This document shows, piece by piece, positions 25,893 to 34,518 of a stretch of DNA of 64,000 bases (position 1 is the stretch's first letter; each line of letters begins with the position of its first letter). The position numbers were made by a program, and so were the translations under genes. Below the pieces are notes generated by a model. That model saw only the letters and a list, made by a program, of their open reading frames with translations, searched no databases and was not told the origin of the DNA. Origin of the DNA: Lachnospiraceae bacterium (GTDB taxonomy: Bacteria; Bacillota; Clostridia; Lachnospirales; Lachnospiraceae); the NCBI GenBank assembly GCA_017450065.1, contig JAFSYI010000084.1, positions 16,395-80,394 on the forward strand, read 5' to 3'.

Positions 25893-26123
25893 TTATTTGC
25901 CGCCCTTTTTCTTAATATACTCGCAAACATCACCTATCGTCGCTATCCCGGTAAGCTCTGTTTCGTCCACAGTGATTCCGAAGGCCTCTTCGAATTCACC
26001 CATCATACTCATCATGGAGAAAGAGCTGAGTCCCAGATCCTCCGCCAGTCTTGATTCCTCCGTCACCTCATCAAGATCAACCTCTGCATACTGTGCAAGT
26101 ATTTCCTTTATTTTGTCTAACAT
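25893..26123 (-). CDS. Acyl/peptidyl carrier protein
   Basis: 76 residues from the ATG at 26123, which has AAGGAG seven bases upstream; a longer in-frame reading to 26168 lacks that site. The phosphopantetheine attachment Ser is in AEDLGLSSFSMMSMM, where the usual DSL has become SSF. The rest is acidic and helical, as in ACPs. It lies between the condensation-like protein and the AMP ligase and would shuttle the activated group between them. Confidence 0.88.
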   Translation of the reverse strand: MLDKIKEILAQYAEVDLDEVTEESRLAEDLGLSSFSMMSMMGEFEEAFGITVDETELTGIATIGDVCEYIKKKGGK

Positions 26124-26241
26124 GGCATTCTCCTTATCCCGTTTCATCTTATCTTTTAATTTGATCATATCTTCTCTGTTTTGAATTCACCCTCAGTATC
26201 CGGTCTTCATGAATACTGTACTTCATAAGGCACCCGGTATG

Positions 26242-27657
26242 TCACATCCAGTCAAGGATCTCACCGATGGTTATGGACGGATCCTCTATACCCTTAAATA
26301 TGGCCCTGCACAGATAATAGTACAGCTTCTCAAGCTCGTCCTCGGACACTTCATTCTTCTGGTATTCAAAATGCACGCTCATTCCGTGGTCTGTAGGCCT
26401 GTGCATAACCGTTACATATACATGCTGCATTGCAACGCCATTGGTATACCATCTGCTCTTATAATTGATCTCAGGAAGATTTATATGCTGTAATGAAGCA
26501 AGTGCAACAGGCTGGTAGGTAAGTGTTGTACATTCGTAGCCTGCTCCCTGCGGTGCCTTGTAATGCTCACCGACCATACCCATGTAAAGTATGGGATCGA
26601 AGTTGGCATGTCTTAACAGCTCATTTTCCTTGGCCTGTACGATACGGAGCGCATCCATGAAGGTGGTCTTTGGCTTGATATCCGTACGCAGCGGCCAGAA
26701 ATGGATACGTGTTCCGCCTGATTTCTGTTCAAGCAGCGTTCCTCTTCTGGCAACGGCATTCTTAAGGCTTATATCCGTTCTGTTATCCGAGAAATGCGAA
26801 AAAACGGTACGCAGTCCAAGAAGCAGCAGTGATGCCACAGGTACATTATTCTCCTTGCAGAAATCCAGTAACCTGTCCGTTGAATCCGCTTCCAGATCGT
26901 AGACCTTAATGGCTGCCTCAATATTTCCCGTCGGATATGCGGCTCTGAGCCTCTTCTTACCGGTCTGTTCACGCAGCTCAAGCAGTCTGTTCCTTGAACT
27001 GAACGGCGTATACATGGGTTCAGGCGCATCCAGCTGTCCTATCCAGTAATCCCTGTCCTTCTGCTGTTTCTCGCTGTTATCCTCATATTTAAGATCAAGC
27101 TCCAGCTGCTTTAAATAACTCATAGGCGGCTTGGGAGCCGGAGTATCCTCGAACATTCTGGAGCAGTAAAGCTGAAGGACATAGCCGTAGAAGGATGTGA
27201 TCCCCTGGGAATCAAGCGTAAGATGCTGAACCTTCATGTACAGACCCGTATAACCGCCCGGAAGCTTTATCATCTTTATCTCGTTCATCGGACCGTTATC
27301 GATCTTAAAAGGGATCCTGGTCCAGTCCTCCATCCTCTTATGGGCATCATCCTCGTTCCAGTCCGAAAAATCAACCACTTCGATATCTCTGTCCTCTGCA
27401 GGGATCAGATACTGCATGAGCGTTCCGTCCTCCTGTACGCTGAACCTTAACCTCATACATTCGAACTTCTCATAGCCGTCATAAATGCATTCCTTAAGAA
27501 CATCAAAATCAACGTCCGAGTATTCAAGGTAAAATCCCGTTCCAATGTTCAGAAGCTCCCATCTTTTACATGCGCTGACCGTGTAAAAATGGATACGCTG
27601 TGCTGCTGTGAGCGGATATGCCTGTACCACCGCACCGTTAATGGTTAGTTCTTTCAT
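26242..27657 (-). CDS. Free-standing condensation-domain-like acyltransferase
   Basis: 471 residues, single domain of the NRPS condensation/CoA-dependent acyltransferase superfamily. The start YPLTAAQRIHFYTVSA matches the C1 motif. The active-site motif HHxxxDG appears as QHLTLDSQG: the first His is Gln, the second His and the Asp remain, and the Gly is displaced. FWPLRTDIKPKTTFMDALRI resembles the later C-domain region. ATG at 27657 has AAAGGAG four bases before it. With the carrier protein and AMP ligase downstream it forms a compact three-gene acylation set. It could condense, acylate or release a product; the acceptor is unknown. Confidence 0.75.
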   Translation of the reverse strand: MKELTINGAVVQAYPLTAAQRIHFYTVSACKRWELLNIGTGFYLEYSDVDFDVLKECIYDGYEKFECMRLRFSVQEDGTLMQYLIPAEDRDIEVVDFSDWNEDDAHKRMEDWTRIPFKIDNGPMNEIKMIKLPGGYTGLYMKVQHLTLDSQGITSFYGYVLQLYCSRMFEDTPAPKPPMSYLKQLELDLKYEDNSEKQQKDRDYWIGQLDAPEPMYTPFSSRNRLLELREQTGKKRLRAAYPTGNIEAAIKVYDLEADSTDRLLDFCKENNVPVASLLLLGLRTVFSHFSDNRTDISLKNAVARRGTLLEQKSGGTRIHFWPLRTDIKPKTTFMDALRIVQAKENELLRHANFDPILYMGMVGEHYKAPQGAGYECTTLTYQPVALASLQHINLPEINYKSRWYTNGVAMQHVYVTVMHRPTDHGMSVHFEYQKNEVSEDELEKLYYYLCRAIFKGIEDPSITIGEILDWM

Positions 27658-27699
27658 ATAACTCCTTTCCCGACCATCATATGTAGTCAAATAGTATAT

Positions 27700-28668
27700 T
27701 TATACCGTCAGTACTTCTTCAAGGAATTCTTTTTCCGTTTTTTCATATGTTTCCGTGTCTTCAAAGACACTTGATCCGTGTCCGCCTTCATCCACTATAA
27801 GCAGCCTCTTCTTACAGGTTGCCGACTCGTAATTCTTATTGCTCATCCAGGTCGGTACAAACTTATCCTTTCCTCCGTGAATGAAAAGTACGGGAACCTT
27901 ATTGTCCTTAAGTGCCTCAATGGTCGAATAATCCCCGAACTTATATCCCGCAAGGAACTGCGAGTACACATCCCCTATCTCCATAAACGGAAATGACGGA
28001 ACATGATAATCCTTCTTCATGACATGGGCGAATATCTCCCTGGCCGAGGTGAAAGCACAGTCGGCTATCACGGCACTGACATGCTCCTGTACATACGGAA
28101 GTCCCAATGCCATCAGTACGGTTGTAGCTCCCATGGAAGTACCGTGAAGGACATACTTCATATTATTTCCGAATCTGTTAATGCACCATGTCAGCCATTC
28201 TTCGGTGTCAAACCGGTCGAGCACACCGAAGCCAACGTATTTTCCCTCGGACTGTCCGTGAGCGCGGAGATCCAGCAGCATCACCTCGTAGCCCATCTCG
28301 TGGAAAAATTTCGCATGGGTCATATTATCCATCGCCTTACTGGTAAAACCGTGATGAAGGATAATGCATTTATCTGTCGGCACTCCCGCCGGAAGATAGA
28401 ACGCATGGAGCTTAAGCCCGTCTCTGCTCTGTATATATACTTCCTCATAAGACTGCTGCTCGGCCCACTGTGCTACAGGAGCCATCTTCGTCTCGTATTC
28501 CTTCATTTTTTCCGCATCGGCGAATTCCGATATTATTGCCTCACTGGTTCCCCTGGGTCTTATAAGAGTCTTGCTTATGAGCACACCGGCTCCCACCATT
28601 CCACCGACTGCCATTCCGGCTGTCCCTACCGCAGCCAGTGTTCCCACAACTTTGGTTTTTCTATCCAT
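27700..28668 (-). CDS. Membrane-anchored alpha/beta hydrolase (S33-like)
   Basis: 322 residues. N-terminal Gly-rich hydrophobic segment (residues about 8-32) could anchor it in the membrane. Catalytic triad of the alpha/beta fold: Ser in LHGTSMGATTVLM, Asp in IHGGKDKFVP, His in DEGGHGSSVF; oxyanion motif HHGFTSKAMDNMTH. Such proteins hydrolyse small esters, amides or thioesters. It precedes the condensation-like gene by about 40 bases, so it may release or trim the product of the carrier-protein system. The substrate is unknown. Confidence 0.82.
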   Translation of the reverse strand: MDRKTKVVGTLAAVGTAGMAVGGMVGAGVLISKTLIRPRGTSEAIISEFADAEKMKEYETKMAPVAQWAEQQSYEEVYIQSRDGLKLHAFYLPAGVPTDKCIILHHGFTSKAMDNMTHAKFFHEMGYEVMLLDLRAHGQSEGKYVGFGVLDRFDTEEWLTWCINRFGNNMKYVLHGTSMGATTVLMALGLPYVQEHVSAVIADCAFTSAREIFAHVMKKDYHVPSFPFMEIGDVYSQFLAGYKFGDYSTIEALKDNKVPVLFIHGGKDKFVPTWMSNKNYESATCKKRLLIVDEGGHGSSVFEDTETYEKTEKEFLEEVLTV

Positions 28669-28892
28669 TTTCTGCCTCCTTTTTATCTTAAGGCTGCGAA
28701 GCCTCTATGACCATTTACGTTTCCCGGAATCAGCATTACACCGTTATATATCCCGGGGTATGCCATACATTTCACGTACCGGTAATGTCCTTAATTATCA
28801 AGATAATAGTAAAAGAAATAACTAAATTTGTCTACATTAAAATAACCGATTCAGCAGGTGCGGAACAGAGATCCATACAGTGTCCGATTTTT

Positions 28893-28927
28893 CAAAAAAA
28901 AAGAACCGGACATAAAATGTCCGGCTC
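28893..28927 (-). terminator. Intrinsic terminator after the 86-residue gene
   Basis: On the minus strand GAGCCGGACAT and ATGTCCGGTTC form an 11-bp stem (one G-T pair) with a short loop, followed by nine T. It lies 24 bases after the stop at 28951. Transcription of the peptide genes should end here, so the hydrolase/ligase operon below probably has its own promoter within 28669-28890, where I saw no clear boxes. Confidence 0.88.
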
Positions 28928-28950
28928 ATATACATATCCAATATTTATTT

Positions 28951-29211
28951 TCAGCTCTCGAAAGGAGTTTTATCCATAAGGCTGACCGCATTCATCATAC
29001 CCATCTGCATCTGCATCCCCAGAACATCGGCATAATTCTTCGTTTCGCCCCTCTTTAACGGATTCTCATTCTCACCACTCGTAAGTCCGGAAAAATCTGT
29101 CTTACCGGAAGTAACATCACTTCCTATGGCATCTATCTTATTAAGACTTGCCGAGCTTACTCTGTTGGTATTATAGATGTAAGGACTTGCTCCCACCGCA
29201 CCTATTCTCAT
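28951..29211 (-). CDS. Small protein of unknown function beside the leader peptides
   Basis: 86 residues from the ATG at 29211 (AGAAGGAG upstream). N-terminus RIGAVGASPYIYNTNRVSSA, then Ser/Asp/Gly-rich sequence and a Met-rich end (YADVLGMQMQMGMMNAVSLM). No double-glycine leader, signal peptide or membrane helix. It has its own promoter (29256-29284) and terminator, so it is an independent single-gene transcript in the middle of the exporter region. I do not recognise the family. Confidence 0.65.
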   Translation of the reverse strand: MRIGAVGASPYIYNTNRVSSASLNKIDAIGSDVTSGKTDFSGLTSGENENPLKRGETKNYADVLGMQMQMGMMNAVSLMDKTPFES

Positions 29212-29255
29212 AGCGTCTCCTTCTCTATACGTCACATTAGCTCTTATATGTAACT

Positions 29256-29284
29256 ATGATAGCTTATGTGGCAAAAAAAGTCAA
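29256..29284 (-). promoter_or_regulatory. Sigma-A promoter of the 86-residue gene
   Basis: Minus-strand TTGACT (plus 29279-29284), 17-base spacer, TATCAT (29256-29261). The -35 box lies just after the stop codon of the upstream peptide gene. Confidence 0.65.
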
Positions 29285-29297
29285 CCCTTTTTTGTAC

Positions 29298-29573
29298 TCA
29301 GCAGGCTCCCGATCCGAAGCTTCCACCGCTTACCAGCTTGGAGCCCGGAATATCCTCGAGATTATTGATATCCGAACCGCCAAGCAGCGTTGCCTTGGGC
29401 CTTTCTCCGTTAAGTATAGCATTTTCTGCCTTAGGCCTCTTCCCGTTCTTACTCTTGTATACCAGGTCATTTCCTATACCTGATATGGCACCTGTACCAA
29501 GAAAAACACCACCGTTTACATCATTCAGATCACTATCACTTATGGCTCTGTTCATCTTTTCATTCTCGTTCAT
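29298..29573 (-). CDS. Double-glycine leader peptide precursor with internal repeat and C-terminal Cys
   Basis: 91 residues. The leader is 22 residues ending DSDLNDVNGG, with the classical spacing for C39 peptidase substrates: hydrophobic residues at -4 (Val), -7 (Leu) and -12 (Ile) and Gly-Gly at -2/-1. The predicted mature part (about 69 residues) is Gly/Ser-rich, has an imperfect repeat NGKRPKAENAIL / NGERPKATLLGG, and ends GSFGSGAC with one Cys as the last residue. RBS AGGAGG precedes the ATG. It follows the zinc-ribbon peptide by 31 bases. Likely exported and cleaved by the C39 exporter at 32199; activity (bacteriocin, signal or structural) unknown. No modification enzyme is adjacent. 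Confidence 0.75.
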   Translation of the reverse strand: MNENEKMNRAISDSDLNDVNGGVFLGTGAISGIGNDLVYKSKNGKRPKAENAILNGERPKATLLGGSDINNLEDIPGSKLVSGGSFGSGAC

Positions 29574-29604
29574 AGTATTATCCTCCTACTGTTATGTACT
29601 ATGG

Positions 29605-29868
29605 CTATGCCATCCTTGCGCCTGTTCCAGTCGATGCCACTGTCTGCGGCACTGTATCCGCTATACCAAGCACGATATTCGTTATATCCTCATGACAGGC
29701 CGGGCATATTATCGGGCGGATTTTTTTGTTAACCATAAATATCTCCCCGCACGGACACTTTGCACGTTGCAGATCCATGTCATCCTTATTCTGATTATTC
29801 TCGGCTGTTCCGCCGTTTATTCTGCCGAGCACCTCATCATCCAATATTTTATCCTTCATGTTTTTCAT
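29605..29868 (-). CDS. Double-glycine leader peptide with four-Cys zinc-ribbon-like core
   Basis: 87 residues from the second ATG (29868), which has GGAGG five bases before it; a reading from 29880 would place that site inside the gene. The leader is 20 residues ending DDEVLGRINGG with hydrophobics at -4 (Ile), -7 (Leu) and -12 (Leu). The mature part contains CPCGEIF, 10 residues, then CPACHED: two Cys pairs as in a zinc ribbon, with a nearby His. The tail is Thr/Val/Ala-rich. A zinc ribbon behind a secretion leader is unusual; the Cys could instead form disulphides or be modified after translation. Own promoter at 29941-29969. Confidence 0.75.
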   Translation of the reverse strand: MKNMKDKILDDEVLGRINGGTAENNQNKDDMDLQRAKCPCGEIFMVNKKIRPIICPACHEDITNIVLGIADTVPQTVASTGTGARMA

Positions 29869-29940
29869 TTTATCCTCCATATGTTATCTTTTGTCATGCG
29901 GTCCGTTAAAAATACACTCTTAACTTACCTCTTCTGATAA

Positions 29941-29969
29941 TTTATACGCATGTTTAAAAAAAATGGCAA
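29941..29969 (-). promoter_or_regulatory. Promoter of the leader-peptide genes
   Basis: Minus-strand TTGCCA (plus 29964-29969), 17-base spacer, TATAAA (29941-29946). It begins 8 bases after the exporter stop codon, so the two peptides can be expressed separately from, and more strongly than, the exporter. Confidence 0.6.
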
Positions 29970-29977
29970 AAGATTAC

Positions 29978-32167
29978 CTATTTTTCCTTATTGTCCACAA
30001 GCTGCCGTTTGACAAGATTAGTGAAGAACCCGTTAAGCGCCATAAGCTCGTCATAGGTTCCATCCTCAATTATCTTACCTCCGTCAAGTACGATTATCCT
30101 GTCGCAGTGACGGATCGTAGAAAGCCTGTGAGCAATGACGATACGGGTGCATTTAAGGCTCTCAAGTGAATCCGATACTATCTTCTGGGTTATGTTGTCA
30201 AGCGCTGAGGTAGCTTCATCAAACATAAGTATCCTGGGTTTGGGCGCTATCGCCCTCGCGATCATAAGCCTCTGACGCTGTCCGCCGGAAATGCCGCCCT
30301 GCCCCTCTGATATGATCGTATTCATCCCCATGGGCATGCGCCTTATATCATCACCCATACCGGCCATATCGGCTGCTTCCCAGGCCTCATCAAGGGTAAG
30401 CAGAGGCGCAGATATTGTGATATTCGAAAAAATGTCTCCCTGGAACAGACTGCTGTTCTGCATCACAACACCGATATTGCGCCGGAGGGATTTAAGATCC
30501 ATAGCGGTTATATCCTTTCCGTCATAATAAACGGCGCCCTTCTGCGGCTTTTCAAAACCAAGCAGTATCCTCATCAGTGTGGATTTACCGCAGCCTGTCT
30601 TACCGACTATTGCCACATACTGCCCGGGACGTATTCTAAGTGAAATATCATCAAGCACGTTCGGCATATTGTCTTTATATCTGAAGGAAATGTTATTTAT
30701 CTCTATTCCACCCCTCAGCTTCCTTACGACAGGCCTGTCCGCATCCACCTCAGGCTGTGCGTCGAATACCGGTTTTATAAGCCTCAGCGTGGGACGAATC
30801 TGGGCTATGATAACAGCGATCGATGCCAAAGACATAAACGCCCCGCTGACCATGCTGTAGGCTGTATTAAAAGCCATGTAATCCGCGACCTTCACACCGC
30901 TCCGTATCGCACCGAAATAAAGAACCACGGTTCCTATAAGAGATATTCCCAGGGTCAGTGTTGAGCTAAGCTTAAGAAACATGGGCGGATCGTATAAATA
31001 CTTTGCCGCTTTTACATACTGCTCGCTCCACTTGGCGAAGGCTCTCTTCTCCGCTCCCGCATTTTTGATCTTGGCCACCCCGCAGATCAGGGAATAAACC
31101 ATACCGTCTTCCTTATTGGATTCACGCATCATGTTCTCCGATACACCCATCTGTCGCAGTGCGGTAACCGTCGATACGATAAACGTGAGAAAGGTTATGG
31201 TCATTGCCGGAGCCGTCAGTGCAGGTGCATATGTCATGACCTGACCGATATAAATAAGCGAAAATATAGCAGTAAGTCCTATAGACAGTATGGAATCAAA
31301 GATCGTCTCAACCAGCATATTAACATTGTCAAGCCTGCCCGCCAGCTCTCCTGCGCTGTAGTCCTTAAAAAAATTAACAGGCAGTGACAGGATGCGCATG
31401 ATCATGGCACTCTCAACGCTGAGGGTTATCCTTGTCGTGATGTTTTTGTTGACAAGCTCCCTGATCACGGCCAGAAGATTATTGCCGATGCTGACGCAAA
31501 GAAAGGTCAGCATAGTGCATGCAAGAAGCATTGAGTTGGAGTACTTTATTACATCACCGTAAAGGAAATGTGATATTGCCGGCGATACAAGGCCGAGAAG
31601 TGCACCGGCCAGCGCAACCCCGAGCATCAGTACATAATCCTTCATCCTCAGCTGCATAACCATAAAGGTCAGCAGATCCGAAAATTTGATCTGTCTCAGC
31701 GGAAGAGGCGCATAAAAGCATATTGCATCCTCATCTATTTCTTTCTCATTGGCATTTGTGATACGTCTGGTCTCACCTGTCAAAGGATCATTATAGCAGT
31801 ATCCGCCTGCCTTTCCCGGAAGGATAGCTATAATGCTCCCGTCCTTTTTGCTTCCGAGCATGGCGCCCACCGCATCCTTATGCCAGCCGGGTGTCAGCTT
31901 TACGGGACGCCGCATTATACCCGAAGGCCTTAGAAGGTATTCCAAAGCCTCATCCATATCATCCATATCATACGGAAGCTCCTGAGGCTTTACACGATAG
32001 TACTTTAATATATCGCTTATTGCCTCGCCCGACAGCCTGCTGCCCTGTGACAGCCCTGTCATTATCTTATCTGTGCTGACGATGTTTACCATCCTTGCCA
32101 CGGCATCGGTAAGCATTTCGTCATCACTTATCATTCTCTGTTTTATCTGTTCTTCAAACCAACCCAT
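29978..32167 (-). CDS. NHLM-type ABC exporter, ATP-binding/permease without peptidase
   Basis: 729 residues. The first ~180 residues are a non-catalytic N-terminal domain typical of the second NHLM exporter. A six-helix membrane domain follows (about 190-470) and then the ATPase: Walker A VGKTGCGKSTLMRILLG, signature ISGGQRQRLMIARAI, Walker B ILMFDEATSALD, and the switch His in IVIAHRLSTI. In NHLM systems this protein works beside a C39-peptidase exporter, here the gene 31 bases upstream, possibly as a heterodimer. The likely cargo is the two double-glycine peptides encoded immediately downstream. Confidence 0.88.
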   Translation of the reverse strand: MGWFEEQIKQRMISDDEMLTDAVARMVNIVSTDKIMTGLSQGSRLSGEAISDILKYYRVKPQELPYDMDDMDEALEYLLRPSGIMRRPVKLTPGWHKDAVGAMLGSKKDGSIIAILPGKAGGYCYNDPLTGETRRITNANEKEIDEDAICFYAPLPLRQIKFSDLLTFMVMQLRMKDYVLMLGVALAGALLGLVSPAISHFLYGDVIKYSNSMLLACTMLTFLCVSIGNNLLAVIRELVNKNITTRITLSVESAMIMRILSLPVNFFKDYSAGELAGRLDNVNMLVETIFDSILSIGLTAIFSLIYIGQVMTYAPALTAPAMTITFLTFIVSTVTALRQMGVSENMMRESNKEDGMVYSLICGVAKIKNAGAEKRAFAKWSEQYVKAAKYLYDPPMFLKLSSTLTLGISLIGTVVLYFGAIRSGVKVADYMAFNTAYSMVSGAFMSLASIAVIIAQIRPTLRLIKPVFDAQPEVDADRPVVRKLRGGIEINNISFRYKDNMPNVLDDISLRIRPGQYVAIVGKTGCGKSTLMRILLGFEKPQKGAVYYDGKDITAMDLKSLRRNIGVVMQNSSLFQGDIFSNITISAPLLTLDEAWEAADMAGMGDDIRRMPMGMNTIISEGQGGISGGQRQRLMIARAIAPKPRILMFDEATSALDNITQKIVSDSLESLKCTRIVIAHRLSTIRHCDRIIVLDGGKIIEDGTYDELMALNGFFTNLVKRQLVDNKEK

Positions 32168-32198
32168 GATCCTTACCCGGTTTTACTCCCTGTTATCT

Positions 32199-34493
32199 TT
32201 ACTCACTGCTTATCAGCTCTTCATACTTTCCGTGCCTGGCGATAAGCTCATCATGTGTTCCTCTCTCCACCACCTTACCGTTATCCATGACTATGATCTC
32301 ATTACAGTCACGTATTGTTGAGAGACGATGTGCGATGACTATACAGGTTATACCCCTGTCCTCGATAGCCTTGACCACCTCATATTCTGTGGCTGCATCC
32401 AGAGCACTGGTCGCTTCATCCATGATTATTACCGTTGGATCCTGAGACAGTACCCTCGCTATCTCTATCCGCTGCCTCTGTCCCCCGGAAAAATCCTTCC
32501 CGCCGGCAAGCATCCTGTATCTGTAACCTCCGTCACGCTGCATTATATCCTCATGGAGGCTTGCATCCCTTGATGCCAGTATCATCTCGAAATCCTCGAT
32601 CGAGCTGTCCCACATCTTTATATTGTTTGCTATTGTATCCTCAAACAGGATTATGTCCTGATCCACAACTGCAAGTGAACCGGTAAAGACATTTCTGTCT
32701 ATCTCATCGATCGATCTGCCGTCAAACATTATTTCCCCGCTCCATGGCCTGTACAGTCCTGAAATAAGCTTGGAAAGAGTTGATTTACCGCATCCGGACG
32801 GTCCGACAAAAGCAACTCTCTGTCCGGGCTCCACAGTCATTGAGAAGTTCTCTATCAGCGGTTTGGCAAGCCTTGAGTACCCAAAAGTAACATTCTTAAG
32901 CTCTACCCTTCCGCTAAGCTTTCTGTAACCGTTCCCGCCGCTCATAACCGGTTCTGTTCCTGCCGCAGGTTCTTTCCCTTTCGGAGGTTCTTTTCCTTCT
33001 TCAGATTCTGTTTGATTCCCGGGCTCCCCAGTCACTTTCCCGCTTTCAGTCTCTCCCGATACACTTTTTTCTTCACCGTACTCAACGTCTGTCGGATATT
33101 CCATGACATCCTCGATGCGCTCCATGTTCACGCGCATCTCACGTATTATCGAAGCTGCGGATGAAAGTGTGAGGACGGGAGCCATGAAGGAATTAAGCAT
33201 TGTCTGGAAGGCAAAAAGCATACCGATTGAAAAACTGCCATGAATTATAAGCCATATACCCGTGCCCATAATGAGAGTGTTTGTGACGGTATTTGCAACA
33301 GCGGGTATGATGCCGTAATAAGTAGTAAGCCTGACTGTTTCCATCTGGCTTTTATTCACTGATGCCTGAAAACCTGCCCATTTCTCAAAGAAGCCGTTCT
33401 CCGCTCCGCTGCTCTTCACGGTCTCTATCATTTCTATTCCCGAAACAGTTGCCGATGACAGCTTGGCCGCATCCCTCATCTGTACCCTGGAAATGTTCAT
33501 GGACTTTGAAGAAACATACTGACCGATAACGATATTAACAGCCATTCCGAACAGACCGATGATCGTCAGGATAACACTGTACCTGAGTATGACCACCAGG
33601 TAAACGATCATCATAATGGAATTAAGTACAGTAGGCGCCAGCGTATTGATTATCGTTGACGCAAGTGACTGGTTTATCTTCTTTCTGATGGCAATATCCT
33701 CTGCATGACGCTGCGTAAAGAATTCGACCGGCATGCGAAGTACGTGCCACATATAAACTGCGTTTGCCTTTATCGCAAGCTTTCCCTGCATCTTAAGGTT
33801 ATAGACAGCCTGCATCGCGGACAGGACTATCTGGATCAGGGCAAAGGTGCTTAGGAATATTAAAAACGGAACTGTCCACTCAAGATTTCTTCCGGCAAGA
33901 AAACGGTCCACAAACAGTTTTGAAAAAACAGGATTGATAACTCCGATAATAGCATTTATCAGCGAAACAATAACAGTAAATGCCATAACTGCGCCGGTTC
34001 CCTCAAGTTGTTTCTGAAGAAAGCCTCTCATGCTTTTCTTTTGGCCTTCGGGCTTAAACGTCTCCGAAGGCTCCATCATGATACATACTCCGGTAAATGA
34101 CTTATCGAAGCTTTCCATGGAGATTTCCACTCTTCCCCTTGCGGGATCGTTGATTATGGCATTGCCCTTCTTAAATCCGTCCAATACCACAAAGTGGTTG
34201 AATTCCCAGAATATTATGCAGGGAAATTCTCCCTCCTTCTGCAGATCCTCCGGCTCAAACCTGTATCCCTGAGCCTCCATGCCGTAATTTCTTGCCGCCA
34301 GCAATATATTCATGGCATTGGAGCCGTCTCTTGACACTCCGCAGTCCACTCTCGCCTGCTCAAGCGGTATCCATTTCCCGTAATATGCCAGAACCATGGA
34401 CAGACAGGCAGCACCGCACTCCAGAGCCTCAAGCTGGAGTATCACCGGTACCCTGGCCACTCCGCCGGTCACAGGCTTCTTATTTATCTTCAT
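32199..34493 (-). CDS. NHLM-type ABC exporter with C39 leader peptidase
   Basis: 764 residues. The N-terminal C39 peptidase has the oxyanion Gln20, catalytic Cys26 (LEALECGAACL), His100 (EFNHFVVLDG) and Asp116 (NDPARG), so it should be active and cut after Gly-Gly. The membrane domain spans about 155-460. A disordered Glu/Gly/Pro/Lys-rich insert of about 55 residues separates it from the ATPase (VGPSGCGKSTLSKLISG, FSGGQRQRIEIARVL, VIIMDEATSALD). It forms an operon with the adaptor stub upstream and the second exporter downstream. Expected role: cleave and export leader peptides. Confidence 0.93.
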   Translation of the reverse strand: MKINKKPVTGGVARVPVILQLEALECGAACLSMVLAYYGKWIPLEQARVDCGVSRDGSNAMNILLAARNYGMEAQGYRFEPEDLQKEGEFPCIIFWEFNHFVVLDGFKKGNAIINDPARGRVEISMESFDKSFTGVCIMMEPSETFKPEGQKKSMRGFLQKQLEGTGAVMAFTVIVSLINAIIGVINPVFSKLFVDRFLAGRNLEWTVPFLIFLSTFALIQIVLSAMQAVYNLKMQGKLAIKANAVYMWHVLRMPVEFFTQRHAEDIAIRKKINQSLASTIINTLAPTVLNSIMMIVYLVVILRYSVILTIIGLFGMAVNIVIGQYVSSKSMNISRVQMRDAAKLSSATVSGIEMIETVKSSGAENGFFEKWAGFQASVNKSQMETVRLTTYYGIIPAVANTVTNTLIMGTGIWLIIHGSFSIGMLFAFQTMLNSFMAPVLTLSSAASIIREMRVNMERIEDVMEYPTDVEYGEEKSVSGETESGKVTGEPGNQTESEEGKEPPKGKEPAAGTEPVMSGGNGYRKLSGRVELKNVTFGYSRLAKPLIENFSMTVEPGQRVAFVGPSGCGKSTLSKLISGLYRPWSGEIMFDGRSIDEIDRNVFTGSLAVVDQDIILFEDTIANNIKMWDSSIEDFEMILASRDASLHEDIMQRDGGYRYRMLAGGKDFSGGQRQRIEIARVLSQDPTVIIMDEATSALDAATEYEVVKAIEDRGITCIVIAHRLSTIRDCNEIIVMDNGKVVERGTHDELIARHGKYEELISSE

Positions 34494-34518
34494 ATTTCAG
34501 TATCCTCACAAAAGTATA

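Noticed and set aside
26242-27657. Condensation-like protein as a broken NRPS fragment
   Set aside because: It has its own ribosome binding site, full single-domain length and operon context with ACP and ligase; it is better read as a free-standing enzyme.
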